Source: Jezberella montanilacus
GTDB lineage: Bacteria > Pseudomonadota > Gammaproteobacteria > Burkholderiales > Burkholderiaceae_B
Direction: 5' to 3'
DNA length: 64,000 bases
Assembly (NCBI RefSeq): GCF_003003055.1
Contig: NZ_PVTV01000015.1
Coordinates: 1-64,000 of the forward strand
The notes under the pieces are model-generated. The model did no database searches. It saw only the letters and a program-made list of their open reading frames with translations, and was not told the DNA's origin. Shown here in pieces: positions 8,925 to 19,100 of this stretch. Within the stretch, counting starts at the first letter, position 1; the number at the start of each line of letters is the position of its first letter. The position numbers were made by a program, and so were the translations under genes.

Positions 8925-9709
8925 CGCTTTTCTCTGTCATTGATCAGCATCAACTTGGCGTATCGATAAAAACTGCCTGATGCCGCGGTCACAGCTAAGA
9001 CGAGCCCGTAGCGACCATCCAAAAAACCACGCCTCAAAAAATAGATTCGAATGAATGTCCAGAACGAATGGCCCAGCGCGCTCAAGACGCTTGTTTGTTT
9101 GCCCCTGCTGGCCATCATCGTGGCTGCATCACTTGAATAGCGATTGATCTTGACGATTAAGGAGTCAAGATCAGGATAGGGGAAATGCAACAGGTGGTTT
9201 TTTAACGTCCCCACTGCATTGTTAGTCACGACACGCTCATGCACTTTTACCTCTGAGAACCGAGCTGTGTCGCGTTTAAAAAGACGCAAAACATGATCGG
9301 GCCACCAGCCGCTATGACGGATCGCTTGCCCACAAAATTCGGATAATCGCGGCACTTGATAAGCCGAAAATTCAGGTGCCGACAAAATAGCTTTAATCTC
9401 GCTCTGCAATGCTTCGGTGACCCGCTCGTCAGCATCGATGGATAGGACCCATAATTGAGTAGCTAGATCGAGCGCTCTATTTTTTTGTGGCCCGAAGCCT
9501 GGCCAATCAGCGACTGTGTGAACCTTTGCACCAAGACGTTCAGCGATTTGCGTCGTGCCATCGGTACTGCCCGAGTCCAGCACAATGATCTCATCTGCAA
9601 ACGAGACGGCTGTCAGGCAAGCTTCGATATGGCGCGCCTCGTTCTTGGTGATAATGATCACCGACAGACCTAGGCTTTTTTGCGGCGTGCTCGCTTCCAT
9701 AGCTTCCAT
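8921..9709 (-). CDS. Glycosyltransferase family 2 (WaaE/KdtX-like)
   Basis: Inverting GT-A enzyme of about 262 residues. SVIIITKNEARHIEACL is the nucleotide-binding start of the fold, DSGSTDGT the first Asp cluster and SIDADERV the DxD metal site. The pattern SGWWPDHVLRLFKRD is typical of the WaaE/KdtX group of LPS core glucosyltransferases. I placed the start at the ATG 9709; the frame opens at 9769, but that would overlap the upstream deacetylase by 100 bases and adds residues the family lacks. Another ATG lies at 9700. The C-terminal half has a hydrophobic stretch (LGHSFWTFIRIYFLRRGF) that may touch the membrane. Confidence 0.88.
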   Translation of the reverse strand: MEAMEASTPQKSLGLSVIIITKNEARHIEACLTAVSFADEIIVLDSGSTDGTTQIAERLGAKVHTVADWPGFGPQKNRALDLATQLWVLSIDADERVTEALQSEIKAILSAPEFSAYQVPRLSEFCGQAIRHSGWWPDHVLRLFKRDTARFSEVKVHERVVTNNAVGTLKNHLLHFPYPDLDSLIVKINRYSSDAATMMASRGKQTSVLSALGHSFWTFIRIYFLRRGFLDGRYGLVLAVTAASGSFYRYAKLMLINDREKR

Positions 9710-10518
9710 TGATTGTAGAGAGGTCCCCAGTAAGGGTGTGCCGCCAACCAGGTTCGTTGTGCAAGCCAAAGAAAGCCTCTGTTGCGCACAGCGAAACGGT
9801 AAATATGCGCCGGGTCATGTCCCGCTATATTTTGACCATAGGCATCCGTGGTGTACAGATATTTAAAACCAGCATCCCTTGCTAACTGGATGTAGTCCTC
9901 GTCAAAGTAACCTTGTGGCCAGCACAGATGATCGGAAACCCCACCTAGTTTCTCTTTGAGAACCCGACGTGAATCAGCCAAATCGGCGGTCATCTTTGTG
10001 TTCTTGCTGATCGCATCGGATTGAATCAAATCCCACCGCTCATGTGTGTGTGTGTGGCTATGAAACTCGAAACTTCCTTCTCGCTGCATAAGTTCGATTT
10101 CGCTCCAGCGCAGCATGACTTTGTCTTTAAGATCAGAGAACATCAAGGCTTTTGCTTCTTTGTGTGCTGGCGTGGAAGGAAGCTCCGCTGAGCTTCCCTG
10201 GTGGGCACGCGCTGCACCCTCGCCAATTAAACCTGTGATGATAAATAACACCGCATGCATGCCGTATTTTTTTAGAATGGGATGAGCGTAGACATAATTA
10301 TCAAGATAGCCATCATCAAAGGTAATGAGAATGGACCTTTTCGGGACAGCGTTGCCTTGCAAAAATCCAGCAAACTCATCGCCCGTGAGACTGTGGTATC
10401 CCGCGCGAGCCAATCCTCGTATCTGTTTTTCGAAATTGGCCGGCGATGTGGTAATCATGCCTGCGCTGGGAGAGACATGGTGATACATCAAAACCGGCAC
10501 GCAAGAGGCTTGGCTCAT
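9670..10518 (-). CDS. Polysaccharide deacetylase family protein (NodB-like), second copy
   Basis: Carbohydrate esterase family 4 protein of 282 residues. LITFDDGYLDN holds the catalytic Asp pair, FHSHTHTHERWD the metal-binding histidines, and CWPQGYFDEDY the third motif. The ATG at 10518 overlaps the upstream GT4 stop as ATGA, which fixes the start in preference to an in-frame codon at 10566. There is no signal peptide. It likely de-N-acetylates a core sugar; an insertion of about 25 residues (QGSSAELPSTPAHKEAKA) between the first two motifs distinguishes it from the first copy. Two deacetylases in one run suggest two different amino sugars or positions. Confidence 0.87.
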   Translation of the reverse strand: MSQASCVPVLMYHHVSPSAGMITTSPANFEKQIRGLARAGYHSLTGDEFAGFLQGNAVPKRSILITFDDGYLDNYVYAHPILKKYGMHAVLFIITGLIGEGAARAHQGSSAELPSTPAHKEAKALMFSDLKDKVMLRWSEIELMQREGSFEFHSHTHTHERWDLIQSDAISKNTKMTADLADSRRVLKEKLGGVSDHLCWPQGYFDEDYIQLARDAGFKYLYTTDAYGQNIAGHDPAHIYRFAVRNRGFLWLAQRTWLAAHPYWGPLYNQWKLWKRARRKKA

Positions 10519-11651
10519 GAGAGGATTTGATCCTCGAATTTGATAAAACCAAGGTCTTGTAACCACTTGAGGTAAACCTCTTCGGTACGCTGACCGAGAC
10601 GCTCAGTGGTAAATATCCCATCTTTCCAAATTCGCTCAGCCCCGATTTGGCCCATGCGAAGCCTGACATCTGGATGATCGACCAAGGTCTGTATCGCCAG
10701 TCGGAGTGCGTCGGTATCTTGAGGTGGTACGAGCAAGCCGGTCACACCGGGGATCATCATTTCTCTGACACCGCCTACGTCGGTGCCAATCACGGCAAGT
10801 CCGCTCGAAGCAGCCTCTACAAATACGGTACCTAAGGCCTCTAATTGCGTAGCAAGCGCAAAGAAATCAAAGCCAGCGAGCAAGTTTGGCACATCTTTGC
10901 GGGTACCCATAAAATGAACTTGAGCTGCCAAGCCTGCCGCTTTCACGCGTTCTTGAAGCGCTTCCATTAAAGGCGATCCGCCACCCACTAAGACCAGATG
11001 TACATTTTTTTGCGACTGCAAAATGGGCTCGATCGCATCCAATAAATAGTGGTGGCCTTTGTTCGGACGCATGACCGCGACGCAACCGACGACGGTGTCT
11101 TTTGCCGACAAGCCGAGTTCACGTCTCAAACTGGATTTTTCAACTGGTGGGGCCAGCACGACACCGGTATAGATGGTCTCCACCAATTCGCTCGCTATGC
11201 CTCGAGCGATTACTTGCTGGCGAACATACTCACTGACAGTTGAAATCCGATGTGGCAACCAGGTATAGGTCAAGAGTGACCCAATTTTGCTGGCTAAGTG
11301 CCGGGTGCGAACGATTAACGGGATTTTCGCCAAGCGACCAGCTGCCGCTGCGATCAGGGTATCTTGTCGGCTATGTGTATTGAGCACATCAAAATTACCC
11401 GTACGCAAGATGCGCCTGATTTGAAAAATACCCTTGATAATGTTGATCAACCCATCCATGTACAGAGTATGGACGATGAAACCAGCGTCCCTTAATTTCT
11501 GAGTCAGTTCGGCATCTGGTTGACAGATTGCCTCAAGATAATGACCACGGTCTCGCATGGCGACCATTTCTTTGAAGATGCGATGCTCTTGACCACCAAA
11601 ACTAGTTGCCGCTTCTGAATGGATAATTCTTAAGGTTCTTTTTGCTTGCAT
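10515..11651 (-). CDS. Glycosyltransferase family 4
   Basis: 378-residue GT-B enzyme placed directly after dnaE. N-terminal motif SEAATSFGGQEHRIFKEM, central VMRPNKGHHYLLDA and donor block EAASSGLAVIGTDVGGVREM are classic GT4. The ATG at 11651 shares its A with the dnaE stop (TGATG), so translation is coupled to dnaE; an in-frame TTG lies one codon earlier. It is probably the first core-extending enzyme of the block 11651-5947. Acceptor unknown. Confidence 0.88.
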   Translation of the reverse strand: MQAKRTLRIIHSEAATSFGGQEHRIFKEMVAMRDRGHYLEAICQPDAELTQKLRDAGFIVHTLYMDGLINIIKGIFQIRRILRTGNFDVLNTHSRQDTLIAAAAGRLAKIPLIVRTRHLASKIGSLLTYTWLPHRISTVSEYVRQQVIARGIASELVETIYTGVVLAPPVEKSSLRRELGLSAKDTVVGCVAVMRPNKGHHYLLDAIEPILQSQKNVHLVLVGGGSPLMEALQERVKAAGLAAQVHFMGTRKDVPNLLAGFDFFALATQLEALGTVFVEAASSGLAVIGTDVGGVREMMIPGVTGLLVPPQDTDALRLAIQTLVDHPDVRLRMGQIGAERIWKDGIFTTERLGQRTEEVYLKWLQDLGFIKFEDQILS

Positions 11652-14600
11652 CAATAAGTTACCTGCACGTCCTTAGGTGAGGTCCACGTCGTCAGTTGCT
11701 CAACCAATGAATCTGGCAAACGCACTCTCCAGGATTCTCCCAGGCGAAGCGTACACAAGGCTTGGCTGGTCTCGTAGACGATTTCAACGGGCGTGCCCGT
11801 ACCAGCGTTACCCTGAGTTGCACGATGCGGGTCGAGCAGTGATTTCAGCTTCGTCGCATCCGCGTTGCCGTTTAGACGAATTCTTAGCACCCTTGCACGC
11901 GCTTCGCGAGCCAACTGCAAATCATAAATACTGTCTACACCGATACGAAGCTTGCCCTCCTCATCCTGACTGACTTTTACCTGGGCGATGAGAAGCTGAT
12001 CTTCTTTCAAGCGATGTTTGTGTTCTTCGAACAGCTCTGAGTAGATGGTAATTTCTTGTTGAGCGTTGCCGTCATCGAGTGTGATGTTCAACATTTTTTT
12101 ACCCGTCTTGGTTATCCGAGTTTGTATCGTTGAGATCACGCCGGCTACCCATTGTTTATCGCGCGACGGTTCCAACCGGGAAATTGAACGAGGTACAAGG
12201 GTACGGACTTCGTCCTTCCAGATATCAAACAAATGACCGCTAAAGAAAAAGCCCAAGGCCAGTTTCTCTTCGCTGAGCTTGGTTTTTAAATCCCAGGCTG
12301 GGGTACGCGAGAGCTCCATCGCAACGACGTCACCACTGTCGTCACCAAAAAGAGAGACCTGGTTGGCGCTTCGCTCTGCTTGGTCAGCAGCGTCAAGTGC
12401 AGTTGAAAGCGATTCAATCAAAGCGGCTCGGTTTGACTCAATTGAGTCAAAAGCCCCAGCGCGAATCATGGCCTCGATACAGCGGCGGTTGACAGCCTGT
12501 CTGTTAATGCGCCTGCAAAAATCAAATAATGAGATGAAAGGCCCAGACTGCCTTGCAACGATAATCGCTTCGATCGCTGATTGTCCCGACCCTTTGACCG
12601 CGCCCAGCCCAAAGCGAATGGTACGGGGAGGCAGGCCTTGAACAGTGTAAGTGTCGAAGACAGGTTCAAAACGGTAACCTGACTCGTTGATATCGGGTGC
12701 GAGCACCTCAACTTTATTGAGCAAGCAATCTCGCCAGAAAATTTGCACCTTGCCGGTATCGTCCATGTCGGACGACAAGGTCGCTGCAAAGAACTCAGCG
12801 GGGTGATGCGCTTTTAACCAAGCCGTCTGATAGGCAATTAAGGCATAGGCGGCTGAGTGAGATTTGTTGAAACCATAGCCAGCAAAGAGCTCCATCAGGT
12901 CAAATAACCGCACAGCCATCTGCGTGTCGTAACCTTTTTTCGCTGCACCTTGCTCGAATAACTCGCGATGAGCAGCCATCTCTTCGGGCTTTTTCTTACC
13001 CATGGCACGACGCAACAAATCAGCACCGCCGAGCGAATAACCACCGATAATCTGAGAAATGAGCATCACTTGCTCTTGATAGACGATCACGCCATAAGTG
13101 CTTTTTAGCGTCTGCTCAAGATCTTGATGAAAGTAATCAACGGTGGCCCGACCATGTTTGCGGTTAACGAAATCATCAACCATGCCGGATTCAAGTGGGC
13201 CTGGACGAAACAACGCAAGGACGGCCACGATATCTTCAAAGGTGTTCGGCTTGAGCTTTTTTAACAGCTCTTTCATCCCGCGTGACTCAAGCTGAAACAC
13301 CGCCGTGGTGTTCGCGTCACACAGAAGCTTGTAGCTGGCTGGATCATCAAGCGACAAGGACATAATGTCGAAGTCTCGCAGCTCGGGATTAAATTTTCGA
13401 ACGAACCGAACAGCCCAATCAAGAATGGTCAGATTTCTCAGGCCTAGAAAGTCGAACTTAACCAAACCAACGGCTTCAACATCGTCTTTATCGAATTGGG
13501 AAAAAGCGCTGTCCTCATGCCCAGGCTGACAATACAAGGGACAAAAATCGGTTAGTTTGCCGGGCGCTATCAAGACACCACCAGCGTGCATACTGACGTT
13601 ACGGGTAAGCCCTTCGAGTGGCCTGGCAAGATCAACAAGCGCTTTGACTTCTTCTTCGGTTTCGTAACGCTCGCGAAATTGTGGCTCTTCGTTTAGAGCC
13701 CGATCTAGTGTCCAGGGATCAGCCGGGTTTTGTTGAATCAGTTTGGATAACCCGTCGCACAGCATATAGGGCATATCCAGCACTCGACCAGCATCTCTGA
13801 CTACGGCCTTAGCGCCTAACGTGCCAAACGTTGCAATCTGACTGACGGCTGCCCGACCATATTTCTCTTTGACATAGTCGATAACCCGCTCTCGGTTATC
13901 TTGGCAAAAATCAATATCGAAATCCGGCATGGAGACCCGTTCAGGATTCAAAAATCGCTCGAACAGCAAGTCATACCGAATAGGGTCGAGATCAGTAATA
14001 CCGAGAGAGTAAGCGACTAATGAGCCTGCACCAGAGCCACGGCCAGGGCCTACGGGTACGCCATTATTTTTACCCCAGTTAATAAAATCCTGAACAATCA
14101 GAAAGTAACCAGGGAAGCCCATTTGTACGATCGTCTTGCACTCTAACGTGAGACGATCAGCATAGGTTGGGTACTGTTTCTCGCGCTCTAGCGGGTCTGG
14201 ATAGAGCTGCAGCATACGCTTAGCCAGACCAGCCTCTGATAACTGGAACAGGTAGTCATCGAGTGACACACCATCGGGTGTCGGAAAATCAGGTAAGCGC
14301 GGGCGACCAAGCTCTAGGGTCAGGTTGCAGCGCTTTGCAATAGCCACTGTGTTGGCCAGCGCAGAGGGAATGTCAGCGAAGCGTTCAATCATCTCTTCGG
14401 ATGACAACAGGTACTGATCTTCTGTGAACAACTTGGGGCGGCGCGGATCGGTCAGAATCTGGCCTTCCGCAATACAAACGCGGGCCTCGTGAGCTCGAAA
14501 CTCTTCTTTCGACAAGAACTGAACAGGATGCGTGGCAACAACGGGTAGACCCATATCGCTGGCTAAACCAAGTGCCGCCTGCACATAGGCCTCGTCAATA

Positions 14601-15136
14601 TCTGAGTCGCGACGCTGTAATTCGATGTAGAAGGCCTTGGGAAACCGGATTGACCACTCTTTTGCCAGCTCACGAGCCAAGTCGCCCTGCCCGTTTAACA
14701 GGGCTTGCCCGATATCACCTGAAGCGGCGCCCGAGAGAGCGATCAAACCACTGCAATCGTTGAGCCACTCACGGCGAATCTCGCCTCTGCCACGATAGGC
14801 ATTAGTCAGCCACGCTTGCGTCAAAAGCTCGCAAAGCTTTAAATATCCCTTGTTACTCGCAACCAGAAGTAGAATACGAGTGGGTTTTTCGCGATCTTGG
14901 TCATTCGTTACCCACATATCGCAGCCAGCAAGCGGTTTTATCCCCGCCCCTCGGGCCGCTTTATAGAATTTGATGAGCCCGAAAATGTTTGTCAGATCGG
15001 TCAGCGCGACGGCTGGCTGATTAAAAGAGCCGACTCGAGTGATCAGGTCGGGGATACGGACAGTGCCATCCACCACCGAAAATTCGGAGTGGACACGCAA
15101 ATGGACAACAGAAGTGCTTGCTATAGTTTCTGGCAT
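11651..15136 (-). CDS. dnaE: DNA polymerase III subunit alpha
   Basis: Catalytic subunit of the replicative polymerase, 1161 residues as usual for the proteobacterial DnaE. The PHP domain opens with HLRVHSEFSVVDG (12-24). The polymerase active-site aspartates sit in SMPDFDIDFCQDNRERV near residue 405. The helix-hairpin-helix, OB-fold (ISTIQTRITKTGKKMLNITL) and C-terminal tau-binding region follow. A TACAAT box lies only a few bases upstream of the ATG, without a clear -35. The glycosyltransferase run is coupled to its 3' end, so the envelope genes may be read from the dnaE transcript. Confidence 0.97.
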   Translation of the reverse strand: MPETIASTSVVHLRVHSEFSVVDGTVRIPDLITRVGSFNQPAVALTDLTNIFGLIKFYKAARGAGIKPLAGCDMWVTNDQDREKPTRILLLVASNKGYLKLCELLTQAWLTNAYRGRGEIRREWLNDCSGLIALSGAASGDIGQALLNGQGDLARELAKEWSIRFPKAFYIELQRRDSDIDEAYVQAALGLASDMGLPVVATHPVQFLSKEEFRAHEARVCIAEGQILTDPRRPKLFTEDQYLLSSEEMIERFADIPSALANTVAIAKRCNLTLELGRPRLPDFPTPDGVSLDDYLFQLSEAGLAKRMLQLYPDPLEREKQYPTYADRLTLECKTIVQMGFPGYFLIVQDFINWGKNNGVPVGPGRGSGAGSLVAYSLGITDLDPIRYDLLFERFLNPERVSMPDFDIDFCQDNRERVIDYVKEKYGRAAVSQIATFGTLGAKAVVRDAGRVLDMPYMLCDGLSKLIQQNPADPWTLDRALNEEPQFRERYETEEEVKALVDLARPLEGLTRNVSMHAGGVLIAPGKLTDFCPLYCQPGHEDSAFSQFDKDDVEAVGLVKFDFLGLRNLTILDWAVRFVRKFNPELRDFDIMSLSLDDPASYKLLCDANTTAVFQLESRGMKELLKKLKPNTFEDIVAVLALFRPGPLESGMVDDFVNRKHGRATVDYFHQDLEQTLKSTYGVIVYQEQVMLISQIIGGYSLGGADLLRRAMGKKKPEEMAAHRELFEQGAAKKGYDTQMAVRLFDLMELFAGYGFNKSHSAAYALIAYQTAWLKAHHPAEFFAATLSSDMDDTGKVQIFWRDCLLNKVEVLAPDINESGYRFEPVFDTYTVQGLPPRTIRFGLGAVKGSGQSAIEAIIVARQSGPFISLFDFCRRINRQAVNRRCIEAMIRAGAFDSIESNRAALIESLSTALDAADQAERSANQVSLFGDDSGDVVAMELSRTPAWDLKTKLSEEKLALGFFFSGHLFDIWKDEVRTLVPRSISRLEPSRDKQWVAGVISTIQTRITKTGKKMLNITLDDGNAQQEITIYSELFEEHKHRLKEDQLLIAQVKVSQDEEGKLRIGVDSIYDLQLAREARARVLRIRLNGNADATKLKSLLDPHRATQGNAGTGTPVEIVYETSQALCTLRLGESWRVRLPDSLVEQLTTWTSPKDVQVTY

Positions 15137-15216
15137 CTGAGAATTGTACCCATTTGCGAGTATTGAAACGCAGGCATTTTTAGTAGCTGATAAAGGTAGT
15201 TGTAGAGGATGACAAT

Positions 15217-16116
15217 ATGAAATGGGTGATTCTTTTAGCCTGGTTAGGCTCGGTTCTGTTTGCCCATTTTCGCGGCTACGTCAGGTTGCCACTCGGCAGA
15301 CAGCTACTCGATCACTCAATTTTGCTTGCCCCGCTGAACGCCTTGATGGTGTTGACGTCCAAAGTTGCCACCACCCCTTACATCCCTGTCGAGACGCTAA
15401 GTGAACTTAAGTTACTGGAAGACAACTGGGAAACCATTCGGGACGAAGCGCTGCATTTGGCCCAGCTTCGTGAAATCAAAGCACCAGAGCTCCATAATGA
15501 CATTGGTTTTAATTCGTTTTTCAAATACGGTTGGAAGCGGTTCTATTTGAAGTGGTATGACGCCAAACACCCCTCGGCTGAACAGTTATGCCCAAAAACC
15601 GTCGCACTTCTCAATCGAATCCCGAGTGTCAAAGCGGCTATGTTTGCCGAATTGCCACCAGGGGGACAACTGAATCCACATCGGGACCCTTACGCGGGCT
15701 CATTACGTTATCACTTGGGCTTAGCAACACCCAATGATGATCAATGCTATATCGATGTGGATGGGATTCGGCATAGTTGGCGTGACGGGCAAGGTGTCAT
15801 TTTTGATGAAACCTACGTACACGAAGCCTACAACCACACGGACAAGAATCGTATTATTTTGTTCTGCGACATTGAGCGGCCCCTCAAGTGGGGCTGGGCA
15901 CAAGCGTTCAACCATTGGTTTGGCCGAGTCATGATGTCGGCGGCCAGTTCACCCAACTCAGGCTCCGATCAAACTGGTTTTATTAACCGGCTGACTCACT
16001 GGCATTGGTTGCTTGATCAAAAACGCAGAGCATTCAAAAAAGCCAACCGACCGCTTTATAAGGCCACGAAATTCGGTTTGATCGGCCTGGCGATTGTCTT
16101 GTTTGTGATTTCCTAA
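15217..16116 (+). CDS. lpxO: Aspartyl/asparaginyl beta-hydroxylase family, LpxO-like lipid A hydroxylase
   Basis: Predicted Fe(II)/2-oxoglutarate dioxygenase that adds a 2-hydroxyl to a lipid A acyl chain at the inner-membrane cytoplasmic face. There are N-terminal (3-20) and C-terminal (about 283-298) membrane helices around a jelly-roll domain. Iron ligands are likely H155 and D157 in NPHRDPY and H202 in ETYVHEAYNH, with R212 for 2-oxoglutarate. This membrane-anchored layout and 299-residue length match LpxO rather than soluble peptide hydroxylases. It is divergent from dnaE and converges with hrpA. The lipid A role fits msbA and kdkA in the window, but substrate is inferred from family. 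Confidence 0.85.
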   Translation: MKWVILLAWLGSVLFAHFRGYVRLPLGRQLLDHSILLAPLNALMVLTSKVATTPYIPVETLSELKLLEDNWETIRDEALHLAQLREIKAPELHNDIGFNSFFKYGWKRFYLKWYDAKHPSAEQLCPKTVALLNRIPSVKAAMFAELPPGGQLNPHRDPYAGSLRYHLGLATPNDDQCYIDVDGIRHSWRDGQGVIFDETYVHEAYNHTDKNRIILFCDIERPLKWGWAQAFNHWFGRVMMSAASSPNSGSDQTGFINRLTHWHWLLDQKRRAFKKANRPLYKATKFGLIGLAIVLFVIS

Positions 16117-16127
16117 GTTGCTGGGCA

Positions 16128-19100
16128 TCAGCGTTGCATGGTCGCCCAGGCTTTTTCAAGCCGTTTGACCGAGACGGGCATCGGGGTGCGTAGCTCTTGA
16201 GCGAATAACGCCACACGCAACTCTTCGAGTAACCACCTGAATTCATCAAGTGCGGGATCGGCCGCCCCTTTTTGTCCTGACCGTGTTCTTGCATATTGGG
16301 ACAACAAGGGTGCCATCTCTGCCATCAGTTTTGCATCACGAGCTGAATCGCTGCGTAGTTTTTCGATACGGGTGGCTGCAGCCTTTAAATAACGCGGTAC
16401 GTGGGTCAACTGCGCTTGCGGTATGGTGGAGACGAAATCCCTAGTGATCAGAGCTTGGATTTGCTGCAGAATGTCCTGGTGTGTGTTGGGGTAAGCCTTG
16501 GCTTGCGGCAATTTACGAATCAGCGCGGTGTACGCCTCAAGAACGGATCCGGCTAAACGCGCAACTTCTTGTGCCAACAACCCGACTTTCACCCTACCCT
16601 CGATACGCTTTGCCTCGAAAGACTGGGCATCGGTTGGTAACTTATCATTTAGGCAGGCCAAGTCAATGGCGCGATCGATAATTTGATCGCGTAGCTGCTC
16701 TTGAGTCCCCAGCGGCAGGAAAAGCATTCCGAGCTTCGTAAGCTCGTGCAGATTTTTCTCAAGAAACTTAACCTGCTCTTTTAAGCCTATCTTGAACAAG
16801 CGCAATAGACCTTTGCGGTGGGCTAGAGCGGCCGCCTGAGGCTCATCGAAGACATCAAGCGAGCAGTCGCTACCTTGATCGACCAAAGCCGGGTAACCGA
16901 TCACTGTTTGCGACTTCTTCTTAATTTCAAGTAGCTCGGGCAATTCACCGAAAGTCCATTCGGTCAGATGATCGTGGGCAATAGACTTTGCAACCTGATG
17001 ATCACTCGTGACCATTTTCGTGAAACTGCTTTGCGCTTGTTTGCCAAGATCAGCTCTGATTTGCGCCAGATTTCGACCCGCCGTCAACATGCGTCCGTGT
17101 TCGTCGACAACTTTAAACGACATAAATAGATGGGCGGGTAAAGTCTCAGTCTTGAAATCCGCAACAGTGGGTCTGATCCCAAGTTGCTCTGTGACGTCAG
17201 CAATCAACGCATCGATCAAGGTGGAGGATGGATTGCCTAAGCGATCAAAATAACGCTCATAAAACCCCGCAGCGTAGTCCGGCAAAGGCACACAGTGGCG
17301 CCGAATTTTTTGTGGCAATGATTTCAGTAAAAGCAGTGCTTTCTCTTTCAGCATGCCTGGGACGAGCCACTCGCAACGATCAGCGTCGACTTTATTTAAA
17401 AAGTAAAGTGGTACGGTCAGGGTGATGCCATCTCGCGGCGAACCGGGTTCAAAATGATAATCAACCGCCAGGTCGACCCCTTGCCAGCTGAGTATCTTTG
17501 GAAACACCTCTGTCGTTACCCCTGCCGCTTCATGGCGCATCAAAGCGTCTCGGGTCAGCACCAGCTTGGCTGCCTCTTCCTTGGACAGGCCTTTGTACCA
17601 ATGCTCGAGCGTTGCAGTTTGATGAATGCCCTCTGGCAGGGCTGCCTCGTAAAATGCCTTGATCAAGCTGTCATCCACCAGGATATCGGGACGTCTCGAT
17701 TGATGTTCAAGCTTCTCGATTTGTTCTATCAGCTTGCGGTTTTGGACGATAAATGGCAAGGATGAATTGATTTCGCCAGGCACTAAGCCTTGCAAAATAA
17801 AAATCTCTCTGGCCTGTTTTGGATCAATCGGGCCATAGTGCACTCGCCTGCCAGAATAAACGTGCAACCCATAGAGCGTGGCTCGCTCATTTGCCACGAC
17901 CTGCCCCAGTTTTTTTTCCCAACGGTGATCAAACCAGCTTTTTCTGAGCAAATGCTTGGCGATCCGTTCAATCCAGGTCGGGTCGATTTTCGCCACACAG
18001 CGCGCATAAAGCTTGCCAGTGTCCATGATTTCGGCAGCCATAATCCATTTACCCACCTTCTTCGCAAGTTTGGATCCGGGATTAATCCAGAACTTTATAT
18101 CTCGTGCACCAAGGTATTGAGTGCTTTCTTCAGATTTCAGACCTAAATTGCCCAGTAAGCCCGCCATTAACGCCAGGTGCAATTGCTCGTATGTTGCTTC
18201 AGTCTGGTTCAACCGCCAACCGTGTTCATCAATCAAGGATTTAAGCTGATGATGGATATCATGCCATTCACGCATGCGCATTGGTGACAGGAAGTTTTGT
18301 CTCAACAAAGCAACCAGTTTGCGTTGCGGCAATTTCTGTGCGAGTTGCTCGTGATACCACGTCCACAATTTGAGATAGGTCAGAAACTCTGACTTATCGT
18401 CTGCGAATTTACTGTGAGCTTGATCTGCAAGTTCTCTAGCCTGCATCGGCCTATCGCGCGGATCCTGAACGGACAGGGCAGCAGCAACGACGAGCATCTC
18501 AGCCATGCAATGTTGATCACGGGCAGCCAAAATCATTCGACCAATACGCGGATCCAGGGGGAGCTTTGCCAGTGATTTGCCTGTGGCAGTCAATGACCCG
18601 CCCTGTTCCACATCCTGACTGATCGCACCCAATTCTTGTAACAGGTGATAGCCGTCGGCGATCGCGCGCCCCGTGGGTGGGTCGACAAAAGGAAACTGCT
18701 CGATCTCGTCCCAACCGAGCGATTTCATTCTTAAAATAACACTGGCGAGCGACGCCCGAAGGATTTCTGGATCTGTGAAGGCGTCGCGTTGCTTGAAATC
18801 GATTTCGTCGTACAGCCGGATACAAATACCTGGGCCAAGACGGCCGCAGCGACCAGCCCTTTGATTAGCCGATGCTTGGCTCACTGGCTCAATGCGTAAC
18901 TGCTCAACTTTGTTACGCCAAGAATAGCGCTTGACTCTTGCTAAGCCGCTATCAATCACAAACCGGATACCGGGAACAGTCAGCGACGTTTCAGCGACGT
19001 TGGTTGCCAAGACAACGCGGCGCGCGTTCGTTTTAGGTTTGAAAATTTGCTCTTGTTCTTCTTGCGACAAGCGTGCGTAGAGGGGCAAAATTTGTGTGCT

